Source: Bacillota bacterium (GTDB lineage Bacteria; Bacillota; Limnochordia; Darwinibacteriales; Darwinibacteriaceae). From it: a stretch of 40,105 nt of DNA. The stretch spans positions 1-40,105 of the forward strand of contig DURH01000012.1 in the NCBI GenBank assembly GCA_012837385.1, read 5' to 3'. A program made the position numbers and the translations under genes. Shown in pieces: positions 24,705 through 33,482 of this stretch; within the stretch, counting starts at the first letter, position 1, and each line of letters opens with the position of its first letter. Below the pieces are notes generated by a model. It saw only the letters and a list, made by a program, of their open reading frames with translations. It made no database searches and had not been told where the DNA came from.

Positions 24705-27048
24705 GGGAACAAGGCTGAGGCCGTTGACCTGCGGTCTACCAAAACCCATGGTGCCCATCCTCAACCGGCCCATGATGGAACACATCCTCAATCTCCTAAA
24801 ACGCCACCACTTCACCGACCTGGCCAGTACCCTCTGGTACCTCCCCGATGATGTGACCGCTTACTTCCAAGATGGCAGTGCCTTTGGCCTGAACATGGAG
24901 TACTACATAGAACGGGAGCCCTTGGGCACCGCGGGCAGCGTGAAAAACGCAGCCCACTCCCTGCAGAGCACTTTCATTGTGATGAGCGGGGACGCACTTA
25001 CTGACATTGATCTCACAGCGGCAGTGGCCTTTCATAAAGAGAGGAGTTCCCTGGCCACCCTGGTTTTGACTAGGGTGGCCAACCCCCTGAGTTATGGGGT
25101 GGTGTTAACCGCGGAGAACGGGCGGATTACCCAGTTCCTGGAAAAACCCACTTGGAGCCAGGTGTTCAGTGATACAGTGAACACAGGGATTTACATCCTG
25201 GAGCCTGAGGTTTTGGACTTGGTGGAAGCGGGGCAGAAGGTGGATTTCAGCCAAGATGTTTTCCCAGAGCTTTTAAGGCGTGGTGCTCCGCTGTATGGCT
25301 ATGTGGCGGAGGGTTACTGGTCCGATGTGGGCAACCTAGAGATTTACCGCCAGGTGCAGAAGGACTGCTTAGACGGCAAGGTTAGGATCGAACTGCCTCC
25401 AGCTCACGGGGAGGGCGTCTATGTGGAAGAAGGGGTGAAGGTGGATCCCAGCGCCCGCTTGGAGGGCCCCCTCTATATCGGTAGGGGCAGCAGAATTGGG
25501 CCAGAAGCCTATGTGGGCCCCTACAGTGTGCTGGGGCCCTTTACTCAGATCGATGCCCGGGCTAACCTGAAACATGCCCTGCTCTGGTCTGGAGTGCGAG
25601 TGGGCAGGGGTACCCGCCTGAGGGGCTGTGTGTGCGGAAAAAACGCAGTTGTGGAGCCCGACAGTGAAATCTATGAGGGAGCCATCCTCGGCGACAAAGT
25701 GCGGGTAGGGGCTATATCCACGGTGTTTCCTCAGACCAAGGTTTGGCCTGGAAAGATCATCCCCAGCGGCAGCCGGCTGGGCAGGTCTGTAATCTGGGGC
25801 AGTCAGGAACAGCGGCCTATTTTCAGTAAGTTCGGCATCACCGGAGACATTCGCGGCAGCCTAACGCCTGAGACTATCACCCAGTTTGGATTAAGCTATG
25901 CCGCTTTCCTGGGCGAAGGCAGCAAAGTGTTGGTCACCAATGACTTTTCTGGAACGGCTGACCTGGCTAAGCGCGCTTTAGTTGTGGGGCTGAGGGCAGG
26001 TGGAGTGCATGTGCACGATGGAGGAGAGGTGACGGGGCGGCTCACCCGCTTTGCTGTCCAGGCCTTAGGCCTCGATGGGGCCCTCCATGCTGGGAGCAGC
26101 CGCCAAGAGCCCATGGGAGCAGTGATTGAGTGTTGGGATGCCAAGGGCCGGCCTCTTTCCAAAGCGGACCAGAGGAAAATTGAAGGAATCTATGTGCGGG
26201 AAGATTACCCCCGTTTTGGCGGTCAGGACATTGGCGATTTCATCCAAGTGGCTGGGCTGAGGAAGCGCTACTTGAGGCATTTGGCCAAACACTACGCCAG
26301 CAGAACCCCTGGTTTCAGGGTAGGGCTGCACCTAGAGCCTCCCAATGATCCCTTAGGGGAGATGATCAGGGACTTTCTGCGCATCAGCGGCTACGTGGTT
26401 GTTTCCGACAATGTGCAGGGCCTGCCCACCGTGGTGGTGCGCAACCAAGACTGGTATATCCAGGATGAAGAGGGACGCCGGCTCACGGATCAGGATTGGT
26501 GGCGGGGGTTTGTGCTGGCGCAGGCGGCTAAGGACAAAAAGGCGGTGGCGCTCCCAGTCAACCTTTCTGAGACTGTGGCTGAGGATGCTAGGACCCAGGG
26601 GATGCAGGTGTATGTCACCAAGATGGAACCCCTGTTTTGGATGGAAGCCGCCACCGAACTGGGCAATGGGGTGTGCGGTGAACAGGACATTTTTCCTCAC
26701 ATTGAGCCTTTAGCCAGTGTGGGTGAGCTTTTGGCCTTGATCAGTTCGAAACAGATGCGATTAAGTTCCTGGCAGGGAAAGACCCATATGAAAACGGCGA
26801 AGGTGCCCTGTCCCTGGTCTGAGAAGGGGACGGTAATGCGCAGGCTCCTGGAGAACTCTGACCCCGAGCGCACCCTTTACTTCGATGGTATCAAGGAGCA
26901 GAGCGGCTCCGGCTGGGCCTTAGTTGTGCCCGATGATGACGAGCCGGTGTTTAGATTGTACAGTGAAGCGAAAACGGAAGCAGAAGCTGCCGGGTTGATT
27001 CAGCATTATGCCGATTTGATTCGAAGTTACGAAAGGGAGGATAAATGA
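24676..27048 (+). CDS. Sugar-phosphate nucleotidyltransferase fused to a degenerate phosphohexomutase domain
   Basis: 790 aa from GTG 24676 ([18 protein letters not shown]), with AAAGGGGGCAG upstream; the frame is open further 5', but only inside the GT4 gene. Residues 1-235 form a nucleotidyltransferase ([39 protein letters not shown]). Residues about 250-370 form a left-handed beta-helix of hexapeptide repeats. From about 380 the sequence follows a phosphomannomutase/phosphoglucomutase fold, but the phosphoserine loop reads AGSSRQEP in place of TASHNP, and I see no DGDxDR metal loop. This architecture occurs in other Firmicutes and cyanobacteria, often called mannose-1-phosphate guanylyltransferase. 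Here it sits between glycogen synthase-like and glucan phosphorylase genes, so a glucose-1-phosphate substrate is plausible (inference). Confidence 0.85.
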   Translation: MKAVIMAGGEGTRLRPLTCGLPKPMVPILNRPMMEHILNLLKRHHFTDLASTLWYLPDDVTAYFQDGSAFGLNMEYYIEREPLGTAGSVKNAAHSLQSTFIVMSGDALTDIDLTAAVAFHKERSSLATLVLTRVANPLSYGVVLTAENGRITQFLEKPTWSQVFSDTVNTGIYILEPEVLDLVEAGQKVDFSQDVFPELLRRGAPLYGYVAEGYWSDVGNLEIYRQVQKDCLDGKVRIELPPAHGEGVYVEEGVKVDPSARLEGPLYIGRGSRIGPEAYVGPYSVLGPFTQIDARANLKHALLWSGVRVGRGTRLRGCVCGKNAVVEPDSEIYEGAILGDKVRVGAISTVFPQTKVWPGKIIPSGSRLGRSVIWGSQEQRPIFSKFGITGDIRGSLTPETITQFGLSYAAFLGEGSKVLVTNDFSGTADLAKRALVVGLRAGGVHVHDGGEVTGRLTRFAVQALGLDGALHAGSSRQEPMGAVIECWDAKGRPLSKADQRKIEGIYVREDYPRFGGQDIGDFIQVAGLRKRYLRHLAKHYASRTPGFRVGLHLEPPNDPLGEMIRDFLRISGYVVVSDNVQGLPTVVVRNQDWYIQDEEGRRLTDQDWWRGFVLAQAAKDKKAVALPVNLSETVAEDARTQGMQVYVTKMEPLFWMEAATELGNGVCGEQDIFPHIEPLASVGELLALISSKQMRLSSWQGKTHMKTAKVPCPWSEKGTVMRRLLENSDPERTLYFDGIKEQSGSGWALVVPDDDEPVFRLYSEAKTEAEAAGLIQHYADLIRSYEREDK

Positions 27049-27051
27049 CGT

Positions 27052-28710
27052 ATGGCAGCTATTCCCCAACCAAAGGTAGCCTTCTTTTGCATGGAATACG
27101 GGTTGGATGAGTCCTTTCCCATCTATTCGGGCGGTTTGGGGGTGTTGGCGGGCGACATTCTCAAAACCGCCCGCGATCTAGAAATGCCCTTTGTGGGCGT
27201 GGGCATTCTCTGGAGTGAGGGTTACTCCGATCAATTCTTGGACCAGAATGGATTTCCTCAACACTGCAGGCAGACGTATGATCGTTCCCACCTGGAGGAC
27301 ACAGGGGTGACTGTCAATCTGTGGATCAGGGGTGCCGATGTGACCTGCAAGGTGTGGAAGACAGAAGCATTTGGCAATGCTCCCCTCTACTTGCTTGATA
27401 CTAACCTGCCAGGCAGTCCCCACGGCTGGATTACCAGACAGCTCTATGCCAGTGCACCCCAAGAGAGGGTGGCGGCTGAAATGGTGCTGGGTATCGGCGG
27501 GGTACGGGCCTTGAACAAACTTGGCCTGACTCCAGATATCTACCACCTGAACGAAGGTCATGCCGCTTTTGCCGGTTTGGAGCTGATCCGGGAGAAACTG
27601 TCCAAGGGGCTGAGCTTTGAGCATGCCTGGGAGGAAACCCGCCAGCAGATAGTGTTTACCACCCACACTCCGGTGATGGCGGGCAATGAAGAACATGATC
27701 ATGGCCTGCTGCAGCACATGGGAGCCTGGGCGGGCTTGGAGTATGACCAAGTGGCCCGCATAGGAGGTAACCCCTTCAACATGACGGTGGCGGGCCTAAG
27801 GCTGAGCTACATCTCGAACGGAGTATCCCAGCTGCACGGTGCCACCGCTCGGGCCATGTGGAGGGGCAATCCTGGTACGGCACCCATTATCAGCATCACC
27901 AACGGTGTACATGTGGAAACCTGGCAGAACAAGCTGATTCAACAGACCTATAATGTCCAGGGCAACCTCTGGAAAGCCCATCTGCAGGTCAAGAAGAAGC
28001 TGCTGGAGGAAGTGGAAAACCGTACGGGAGTGGCTCTGGATCTGGACGCCCTCACCATCGGCTTTGCCCGCAGGGCCGCGGCGTATAAGCGCAGCGGGCT
28101 GATTTTCCATCGGCCCCATGTTATTGAACCGCTGCTTAAGGACCGAACCATTCAGCTGGTGTTTTCAGGCAAGGCCCACCCAGAAGACGATTGGGGCAAA
28201 CAGATTGTGGCGAATATCGCGGAAATGGCCTATAAGTTCCCTGACAGCGTGGTGTTTTTGGAGAACTACAACATGGAGTTGGGGAGGCTCCTCACTTCCG
28301 GCTGCGATGTGTGGCTGAACACACCGCAGCGGCCCTTGGAGGCCTCTGCAACCAGCGGGATGAAGGCGGCCCTCAATGGGGTGCTCAATCTCAGCGTACT
28401 AGACGGTTGGTGGCCGGAAGGCTGTCTGCATGGGGTAACGGGCTGGCAGTTTGGGGGCGGCTATGAAGGGCCGGAGCAGACCATGGTAGATGCTCTGTCT
28501 CTCTATGAGGTGCTTTTGGAGGAAGTAATCCCCACTTTCTACGAGGATCGGACGCGCTGGCAGGAGATGATGAGAGCCAGCATTTCCATGGCCATGCACC
28601 GCTTTTCCACCAAGCACATGCTCACATTGTACAACAACCTGATGTACCAGCCGTCCACCACACTGCGCAAGATCAAGCACGATGTGTTGGCGGCCATGGC
28701 CATCCAATGA
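27052..28710 (+). CDS. glgP: Alpha-glucan phosphorylase, GT35 short form
   Basis: 552 aa from ATG 27052, with AGGGAGG upstream and only three bases after the preceding stop. The N-terminus has CMEYGLDESFPIYSGGLGVLAGD, followed by HLNEGHAAF and FTTHTPVMAGNEEHD. The C-terminal PLP region reads EASATSGMKAALNGVLNLSVLDGWWPEG, with the Lys of SGMKAALNG at the cofactor position. This is the shorter archaeal/bacterial branch of glycogen phosphorylase. It releases glucose 1-phosphate from alpha-1,4-glucan. It closes the GT4-nucleotidyltransferase-phosphorylase unit, and a terminator follows. Confidence 0.92.
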   Translation: MAAIPQPKVAFFCMEYGLDESFPIYSGGLGVLAGDILKTARDLEMPFVGVGILWSEGYSDQFLDQNGFPQHCRQTYDRSHLEDTGVTVNLWIRGADVTCKVWKTEAFGNAPLYLLDTNLPGSPHGWITRQLYASAPQERVAAEMVLGIGGVRALNKLGLTPDIYHLNEGHAAFAGLELIREKLSKGLSFEHAWEETRQQIVFTTHTPVMAGNEEHDHGLLQHMGAWAGLEYDQVARIGGNPFNMTVAGLRLSYISNGVSQLHGATARAMWRGNPGTAPIISITNGVHVETWQNKLIQQTYNVQGNLWKAHLQVKKKLLEEVENRTGVALDLDALTIGFARRAAAYKRSGLIFHRPHVIEPLLKDRTIQLVFSGKAHPEDDWGKQIVANIAEMAYKFPDSVVFLENYNMELGRLLTSGCDVWLNTPQRPLEASATSGMKAALNGVLNLSVLDGWWPEGCLHGVTGWQFGGGYEGPEQTMVDALSLYEVLLEEVIPTFYEDRTRWQEMMRASISMAMHRFSTKHMLTLYNNLMYQPSTTLRKIKHDVLAAMAIQ

Positions 28711-28722
28711 ACCCGCCTGACC

Positions 28723-28765
28723 AAAGGGGCGCCGGATTGAATCTGGCGCTCCTTTTCCTTTTGCG
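28723..28765 (+). terminator. Terminator after glgP
   Basis: AAAGG-GCGCC-GATT pairs with AATC-GGCGC-CCTTTT around a small loop, then TTCCTTTTG follows. It ends just before the fRMsr gene. Confidence 0.7.
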
Positions 28766-28792
28766 CTATACTGAAGCAAAGGAGGGGACGGC

Positions 28793-29269
28793 ATGCACAC
28801 AACCGATTACGCGCTGTTGAAGAAACAGCTGCAGAGCTTGCTGGAAGGGGAAGAAAATTGGCTGGCTAACCTGGCCAATACCTCGGCACTGATTTACGAA
28901 GCACTTCCTGATCTCAATTGGGCAGGTTTCTATCTGAATATAGGTCCAGAGCTAGTTTTAGGACCATTTCAAGGCAAACCGGCCTGTGTGCGCATACCTT
29001 TGGGTAAGGGCGTATGTGGAACAACCGCAGAGCGGCGGGAAGCAATTGTGGTTCCCGATGTCCATCAGTTTCCAGGCCATATTGCCTGTGATGAGGCTTC
29101 CCAATCGGAGCTGGTGCTGCCCATGATTACGCCTGAGGGCAGGCTGCTTGGCGTTCTAGATTTGGACAGCCCATCCTTGGACCGGTTCAGCGCAGCTGAT
29201 GCCCAGGGGCTCAGTGAACTGGTCAGCGTTCTCATCGCTGCCACCAGCTGGCCGGAAGAATTTAAGTAA
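28793..29269 (+). CDS. msrC: Free methionine-(R)-sulfoxide reductase (GAF domain)
   Basis: 158 aa from ATG 28793, behind AAAGGAGGGG. The whole protein is one GAF domain with the fRMsr cysteines: GKPACVRIPLGKGVCGTTAERRE gives Cys65 and Cys75, and FPGHIACDEASQSELVLP gives Cys99. LNWAGFYLN at 41-49 is the family's substrate-pocket segment. The enzyme reduces free methionine-R-sulfoxide using thioredoxin in the cytosol. It lies upstream of the flavodiiron gene, which has its own promoter; both fit an oxidative-stress function. Confidence 0.92.
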   Translation: MHTTDYALLKKQLQSLLEGEENWLANLANTSALIYEALPDLNWAGFYLNIGPELVLGPFQGKPACVRIPLGKGVCGTTAERREAIVVPDVHQFPGHIACDEASQSELVLPMITPEGRLLGVLDLDSPSLDRFSAADAQGLSELVSVLIAATSWPEEFK

Positions 29270-29296
29270 AGCAGTCATAAATTTCCCTTTTCCTCG

Positions 29297-29325
29297 TTGC
29301 CAAACTGGACAAAAGACTGTATGAT
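29297..29325 (+). promoter_or_regulatory. Sigma-A promoter of fprA
   Basis: TTGCCA (29297-29302) and TATGAT (29320-29325) are separated by 17 bp. The start falls at the adjoining palindrome. Confidence 0.72.
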
Positions 29326-29332
29326 TAAATAA

Positions 29333-29347
29333 GAATGATTATCATTC
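29333..29347. promoter_or_regulatory. Fur/PerR-like operator at the fprA promoter
   Basis: GAATGAT-T-ATCATTC is a perfect 7-1-7 inverted repeat covering the expected transcription start. Its ATGATTATCAT core is the common Fur-family box. PerR is known to repress flavodiiron and rubrerythrin genes in clostridia; Fur or Zur cannot be excluded. Confidence 0.7.
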
Positions 29348-29363
29348 CTGAGAGGTGAAATAC

Positions 29364-30548
29364 ATGCAGATTCGTCCAGGTATCCACTGGGTGGGTGTGA
29401 GAGATCCAGAATTGGAGATTTTCGATGTGATTATCCCCACCGAGTTTGGCACCACGTACAATTCCTATCTAATCGAAGCAGATGAACCTGCGCTTATTGA
29501 CGGAGTGAAAAAGGAATTTGAGGAAGAGTTCTTCGCGAAGTTGGAAGAAAAAATTGACCTAGGTGATCTCAGACATGTGGTGGTCAACCACACGGAGCCC
29601 GATCATTCTGGAAGCATTGGGGAGCTGCTCAGGCGGGCACCCCATGTCACCGTGCATGGTTCTAGGGCGGCAATCCAGTTCCTGTCGGAGCAGGTGAATA
29701 TGGAGTTCAACAAGCGCATCGTGGGAGAGAATGATGTCCTGGATTTGGGCAACCGCAAGCTGCGCTTCATTATGGCTCCCTTCCTGCATTGGCCGGATAC
29801 TATCTGGACCTATTTGGAAGGGGAAGGCGTGCTCTTCACCTGCGATGGCTTCGGGTCCCATTTCTGCTTCCCTGAGGGCAAGATTCTCGCCAGCCAGCAG
29901 GAAGTGGATTTCACTGGAGCGGTGGAACACTACTTTGACAGCATTATGGGCCCCTTCAAACCCAAGGTGCGGGAGGCTCTGGCCAAACTAGAGGGGCTGG
30001 AGCTGGATCTGATCGCCACCGGCCACGGTCCCATTCTGGATACCGGCCTAGAGCGCTACATCGAGCTCTATCACCAGTGGAGCTCTGAGGAAGGGAAGAA
30101 CGGCCGTAGAAAAGTGGTCGTTGCCTATGCTTCTGCCTACGGTCACACCAAACGCATGGCTGAGCTCATTGCTGCAGGCGCTGGGAGCAATCCGGCCGTG
30201 GAGGTAGAGTTAATAGATGTGGGGAATGCTCCCCGGGATCAGATTTTGGAAGCGCTAGATGCCTTTGATGCTTTGATCTTGGGATCGCCAACCATCAATG
30301 CTGATGCGGTCTATCCCGTGTGGCGGGTGCTGGAATCGGTGAGCGCCATTACTGCCAAGGGCAAAGTAGCGGCCGTGTTTGGCAACTACGGCTGGAGTGG
30401 TGAAGCAGCAGGCTTGTTGGAAGAAAGGCTCGAGAAGATGCGGTTGGTGGTGGCCCATCCAGCTGTGAAGGTGCGCTTTTCCCTCACAGCAGAGGATGAG
30501 CAGCGCTGCCTAAGTTTAGGAAGAACAATCGCGGAAGCGGTGAGCTAA
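29364..30548 (+). CDS. fprA: Flavodiiron protein FprA (O2/NO reductase)
   Basis: 394 aa from ATG 29364, with AGAGGTG six bases upstream; GTG 29355 is in frame but lies in that site. The beta-lactamase-like domain carries the di-iron ligands His76, Glu78, Asp80/His81 (NHTEPDHSGS), His142 (LHWPDT), Asp161 (CDGFGSH) and His221 (GHGPI). The C-terminal flavodoxin domain binds FMN (ASAYGHTKRMAE, LGSPTINADAVYP, GNYGWSGEA). It has no rubredoxin tail, so it needs a separate electron donor; a rubredoxin gene lies at 33303. Class A proteins reduce O2 to water and protect anaerobes. It is single-gene, with a terminator behind it. Confidence 0.95.
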   Translation: MQIRPGIHWVGVRDPELEIFDVIIPTEFGTTYNSYLIEADEPALIDGVKKEFEEEFFAKLEEKIDLGDLRHVVVNHTEPDHSGSIGELLRRAPHVTVHGSRAAIQFLSEQVNMEFNKRIVGENDVLDLGNRKLRFIMAPFLHWPDTIWTYLEGEGVLFTCDGFGSHFCFPEGKILASQQEVDFTGAVEHYFDSIMGPFKPKVREALAKLEGLELDLIATGHGPILDTGLERYIELYHQWSSEEGKNGRRKVVVAYASAYGHTKRMAELIAAGAGSNPAVEVELIDVGNAPRDQILEALDAFDALILGSPTINADAVYPVWRVLESVSAITAKGKVAAVFGNYGWSGEAAGLLEERLEKMRLVVAHPAVKVRFSLTAEDEQRCLSLGRTIAEAVS

Positions 30549-30556
30549 AAGATAAA

Positions 30557-30590
30557 GGACCTGGTCCCCAAGGGAAACAGGTCCACTTTT
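30557..30590 (+). terminator. Terminator after fprA
   Basis: GGACCTG and CAGGTCC form a 7-bp stem around a 14-base loop, followed by ACTTTTCTA. The large loop makes it less ideal; it lies between convergent genes. Confidence 0.6.
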
Positions 30591-32096
30591 CTATCCAGGC
30601 ATAACCACAAGCTTGACACCGTATTCCGCTTCGAAGGCGGGGGCCCGCCGGGCGGCATCGCTTACTTCCAGATCTCGTTTTTCAGGGCCGAATACCTTGA
30701 GTTCACAGAGGCCCGGAGTGAGGTTGGCCCGTACATGGGTGACAGCCCCTGCCCTGGAGCGATCCAGGCTGTGGGCGATCTGCAGCAGTGGAGCCAGTTT
30801 CTTAACTAGAACGATATCTTCTGGGGCCACTGGGCCGTGGGTGACATAGTCGCCGAGACCGGCCAGGAAGGTCTGATCATGAGAGGCCGCTAAGTAGGCG
30901 GCAATTACTCGCTCCCGATGGGCGAGGCCCAGGAATCGGGAGTTCAGCACTGTGTACAGGGTATGTTTCTCTAGGCTCTCCACACTGACTACCACTCCCA
31001 GCTCATGGAGGAGGCTGGCAATGAGCAGCATTCTGCGCTCAGCACTGCCCAAACCGTGCAGAGGCTCCAGCTGGTCAAAGAGGGTTACTGCCAGGTTGGA
31101 TACCCGCCGCAGGTGGTTTTCATCTAGATTGTGGTACTCGATGAGATTGTTGGTGTGGTGTGTGAGCACATTGAACAAAATGGGATCCCTAGGATAAACG
31201 TGTCTGAAGAACAGTCCGTCCCTGATACTGCTGGCGCTCACCATCAACTCGGGGCACTGGGAAGCCTGCAGCAGGCGATAAATGATACCTATTCCGGTTA
31301 CAATAAGGTCAGCTCGAGCCCGCTCCAGTCCGGGAACCCGCTGCCTTTCCTCCAGGCTCATGGCGCTGAGGATATGGTACAGTTCTTCCACTGCCTCTGC
31401 GGGGATAGTGATGCCATCAGTAATGTCGGGCAGGTAGTTCACATGGTGCCGATAAACTCGGGCCAGGGAACGAAACGTCCCCCCGATACCGATCAGCTTA
31501 GGATAATTGCTCAGCCACGGAATCTGGCTGAAGGATTCATCGAGGAAAGCTTCGAAGGTGCGCAGGGTCTGCTGCGCGGGAAGGTCTGCCAGATCATACT
31601 GCTCCATTAAGGAAACGGCTCCGAAGTCTAAGGTAACGGAGTTCTGATTGAGGCGGTCCTTAAAACCAACCAGTTTCAGCGCTCCTCCGCCAAGATCCGC
31701 CATCAGCCCCGTGGTCTCTGTCACACTGTTCACCAAACCGATGTAACCCAGGTAGGCTTCTTCCTCACCGGAGAGCACTTGGGTTTGAATCCCAGTCTGC
31801 TTGAAAATGCGGTCCACCAGCACGCGGCCGTTGGCAGCTCGGCGTACAGCCGCGGTGGCCACGGCGACGATATGCTTAACCCTGCGGGCCTGGCAGAATT
31901 TGACAAAGAGCGAGATGGTTTCTACGGCACTGTCCATGCCCTGTTCGGACAAGAGTCCGCCATCGTCTAGGCCGCTGCGCAGGCGCACAGTGCGTTTCAA
32001 ATTCTCGATAAGGTGGTGGGAGCGGTTTTCCTTGATATCAATGATAACCAAACGGACGGAGTTTGACCCAATGTCAATGATCCCAATTCGATCCAT
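30591..32096 (-). CDS. Ppx/GppA family exopolyphosphatase
   Basis: 501 aa from ATG 32096, with GGGGGTC upstream. The actin-like phosphatase domain has IIDIGSNSVRLVIID, ATAAVRRAANG, LSGEEEAYLGY, LMADLGGGALKLVGF and GIGGTFRSLA, the motifs for the two ATPase-fold lobes and the catalytic Glu. The C-terminal ~190 residues are an HD-like helical domain (LLIASLLHELGV), as in the longer Ppx proteins. It would hydrolyse polyphosphate or pppGpp; the two activities cannot be separated by eye. It stands alone. Confidence 0.9.
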   Translation of the reverse strand: MDRIGIIDIGSNSVRLVIIDIKENRSHHLIENLKRTVRLRSGLDDGGLLSEQGMDSAVETISLFVKFCQARRVKHIVAVATAAVRRAANGRVLVDRIFKQTGIQTQVLSGEEEAYLGYIGLVNSVTETTGLMADLGGGALKLVGFKDRLNQNSVTLDFGAVSLMEQYDLADLPAQQTLRTFEAFLDESFSQIPWLSNYPKLIGIGGTFRSLARVYRHHVNYLPDITDGITIPAEAVEELYHILSAMSLEERQRVPGLERARADLIVTGIGIIYRLLQASQCPELMVSASSIRDGLFFRHVYPRDPILFNVLTHHTNNLIEYHNLDENHLRRVSNLAVTLFDQLEPLHGLGSAERRMLLIASLLHELGVVVSVESLEKHTLYTVLNSRFLGLAHRERVIAAYLAASHDQTFLAGLGDYVTHGPVAPEDIVLVKKLAPLLQIAHSLDRSRAGAVTHVRANLTPGLCELKVFGPEKRDLEVSDAARRAPAFEAEYGVKLVVMPG

Positions 32097-32125
32097 GGCA
32101 AGACCCCCATTTGTCTAATGATCTT

Positions 32126-32153
32126 ATTGTAACAAATTGAGGGGAGGGTGCAA
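32126..32153 (-). promoter_or_regulatory. Probable promoter of the Ppx/GppA gene
   Basis: On the minus strand TTGCAC (plus 32148-32153) and TACAAT (plus 32126-32131) are 16 bp apart, about 30 bp upstream of the start codon. Confidence 0.6.
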
Positions 32154-32190
32154 GTCAAGTGTGGCGCGGAAAAGGTGCCGCTGCCCTTTC

Positions 32191-32219
32191 TTGACATACT
32201 TTTTTGTTGTCGGTATAAT
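32191..32219 (+). promoter_or_regulatory. Sigma-A promoter of the rrf2-ompH unit
   Basis: TTGACA (32191-32196), 17 bp spacer, TATAAT (32214-32219): both boxes perfect. Confidence 0.88.
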
Positions 32220-32280
32220 TTTGGTAAGTTAATGTATAATAAAAACCCCTTTTTTTGCCTGTGGAGAGTAAGGGGGGCGG

Positions 32281-32739
32281 ATGGTGAGATCAATGGAAAT
32301 TACGAGAAAAACGGAATATGCGGTAAGTGCATTGGTGGAACTAGCTAGCCACCCAGGAGAATACATCTCCTCGAAAGTAATAGCGGGCCGGCAGGAGATT
32401 CCGGTCAATTTTTTGCCGCAGATCATCGCTCTCTTAGGCACCCGAGGCTGGGTAGTTGGAGTGAGGGGGCCTGGCGGCGGAGTGCGCCTGGAGGTGGATC
32501 CAGCCACCATCACCCTGGAGGATGTCATTGAGCTTGTGGAAGGACCCATTGCCATCAGCAAGTGTTTAGCAGGTGATTTGGAGTGCCCCAGAAAGGGAGA
32601 ATGCCCCATGCAGCCGATCTGGATTGAAGCGCAGCAGGCGTTCGTGGATGTACTCCGCAGTCGGACCATAGCAGATTTGGTGCAAAATACCCCCGAAAAG
32701 GAAGCCAGCGGGAGGAAATATATGTCGGGGGTGGAATAG
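32281..32739 (+). CDS. Rrf2 family transcriptional regulator with a three-Cys cluster
   Basis: 152 aa from ATG 32281 behind AAGGGGGG (ATG 32293 is an alternative). Residues about 5-70 are the winged helix: EITRKTEYAVSALVELA, PVNFLPQIIALLGTRGWVVG, VRGPGGGVRL. The three cysteines C95, C102 and C108 (CLAGDLECPRKGEC) are placed like the [2Fe-2S] ligands of IscR, NsrR and RsrR. It therefore probably senses Fe-S status, NO or redox (inference). It heads a unit with an OmpH-like gene and, without an obvious terminator, rubredoxin and ferredoxin, which fits a redox sensor. Confidence 0.9.
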   Translation: MVRSMEITRKTEYAVSALVELASHPGEYISSKVIAGRQEIPVNFLPQIIALLGTRGWVVGVRGPGGGVRLEVDPATITLEDVIELVEGPIAISKCLAGDLECPRKGECPMQPIWIEAQQAFVDVLRSRTIADLVQNTPEKEASGRKYMSGVE

Positions 32740-32773
32740 TCCAATGATAGTGAAATGCAAAGGAGTGTCCTGC

Positions 32774-33238
32774 TTGAAAAGAAAAACACTTGGAATTATG
32801 CTAGTTTTACTGTTCACTTTCTTGTTTTCTGCTGTGGCTTCTGCTAATACCATAGGGTATGTAGACTTCGAGTTCCTGTTCTATTCGCATCCAGAGTACG
32901 AAGCGAAGAACAGGGAACTGCAGGAATCCGCAGAACGGCTCTACAATGAGGTTCAGGCTGAAGCTGAAAAGCTGGAGACTCAGGAAGAAATTGATCGGTT
33001 GGCTGCCAACTACGAACTGCAGTTCGAAGAAATCGAGCATAACGTCAGGGTTGCCTTGGTATCCTTTATTCTGGACATCATTGGTGAGGTGGCCAAGGCT
33101 CAGGGCGTGGATGTTGTGCTCCCTGAAAGCTCTGTGATTTATGGCGGAATTAACTTAACTGCTCCTGTAATCGAAGCCATGTACAATGCCTATGGCATCT
33201 CAGTTCCCTCGGCCATTAGAGATCTTCTCCAGCAATAG
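32774..33238 (+). CDS. OmpH/Skp-like secreted protein
   Basis: 154 aa from TTG 32774, with AAAGGAGTG eight bases upstream; an in-frame ATG at 32744 lacks that site. A signal peptide (KRKTLGIMLVLLFTFLFSAVASA-N) is followed by IGYVDFEFLFYSHPEY, the opening strand of OmpH/Skp proteins, then a charged coiled-coil (residues about 40-90), and a C-terminal return with VDVVLPESSVIYGGINLT. Skp is a periplasmic chaperone for outer-membrane proteins in diderms; similar proteins also exist in some Firmicutes where their role is not clear. No other outer-membrane gene is visible here. Spaced 34 bases behind the rrf2 stop. Confidence 0.8.
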   Translation: MKRKTLGIMLVLLFTFLFSAVASANTIGYVDFEFLFYSHPEYEAKNRELQESAERLYNEVQAEAEKLETQEEIDRLAANYELQFEEIEHNVRVALVSFILDIIGEVAKAQGVDVVLPESSVIYGGINLTAPVIEAMYNAYGISVPSAIRDLLQQ

Positions 33239-33302
33239 AGTAGGATTTTCTCGCTAAAGGTAGAATGTTACAGAGAACATAAATCCGAAAGAGGTGAAGT
33301 CA

Positions 33303-33461
33303 GTGGCAAAGTGGGAATGTACAGTGTGCGGTTACATTTATGATCCGGCCATAGGCGATCCGACGCAGGATATACCCCCAGGTGTAGATTTCAACGATCT
33401 GCCCGATGATTGGACTTGTCCAGAGTGTGGGGTTGGGAAGGATATGTTCGAGGAATTATAA
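33303..33461 (+). CDS. Rubredoxin
   Basis: 52 aa ORF read by hand: GTG 33303 to TAA 33461, with AGAGGTGA upstream. The iron site is [12 protein letters not shown] (Cys6, Cys9) and [10 protein letters not shown] (Cys39, Cys42), with the usual length and the internal PPGVDF..LPDDW segment. It is a one-iron electron carrier and the likely donor to the FprA encoded at 29364. It lies between the OmpH-like and ferredoxin genes, 21 bases before the latter. Confidence 0.96.
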   Translation: MAKWECTVCGYIYDPAIGDPTQDIPPGVDFNDLPDDWTCPECGVGKDMFEEL

Positions 33462-33482
33462 GGTGTCTAAGGAGGAAATTGA

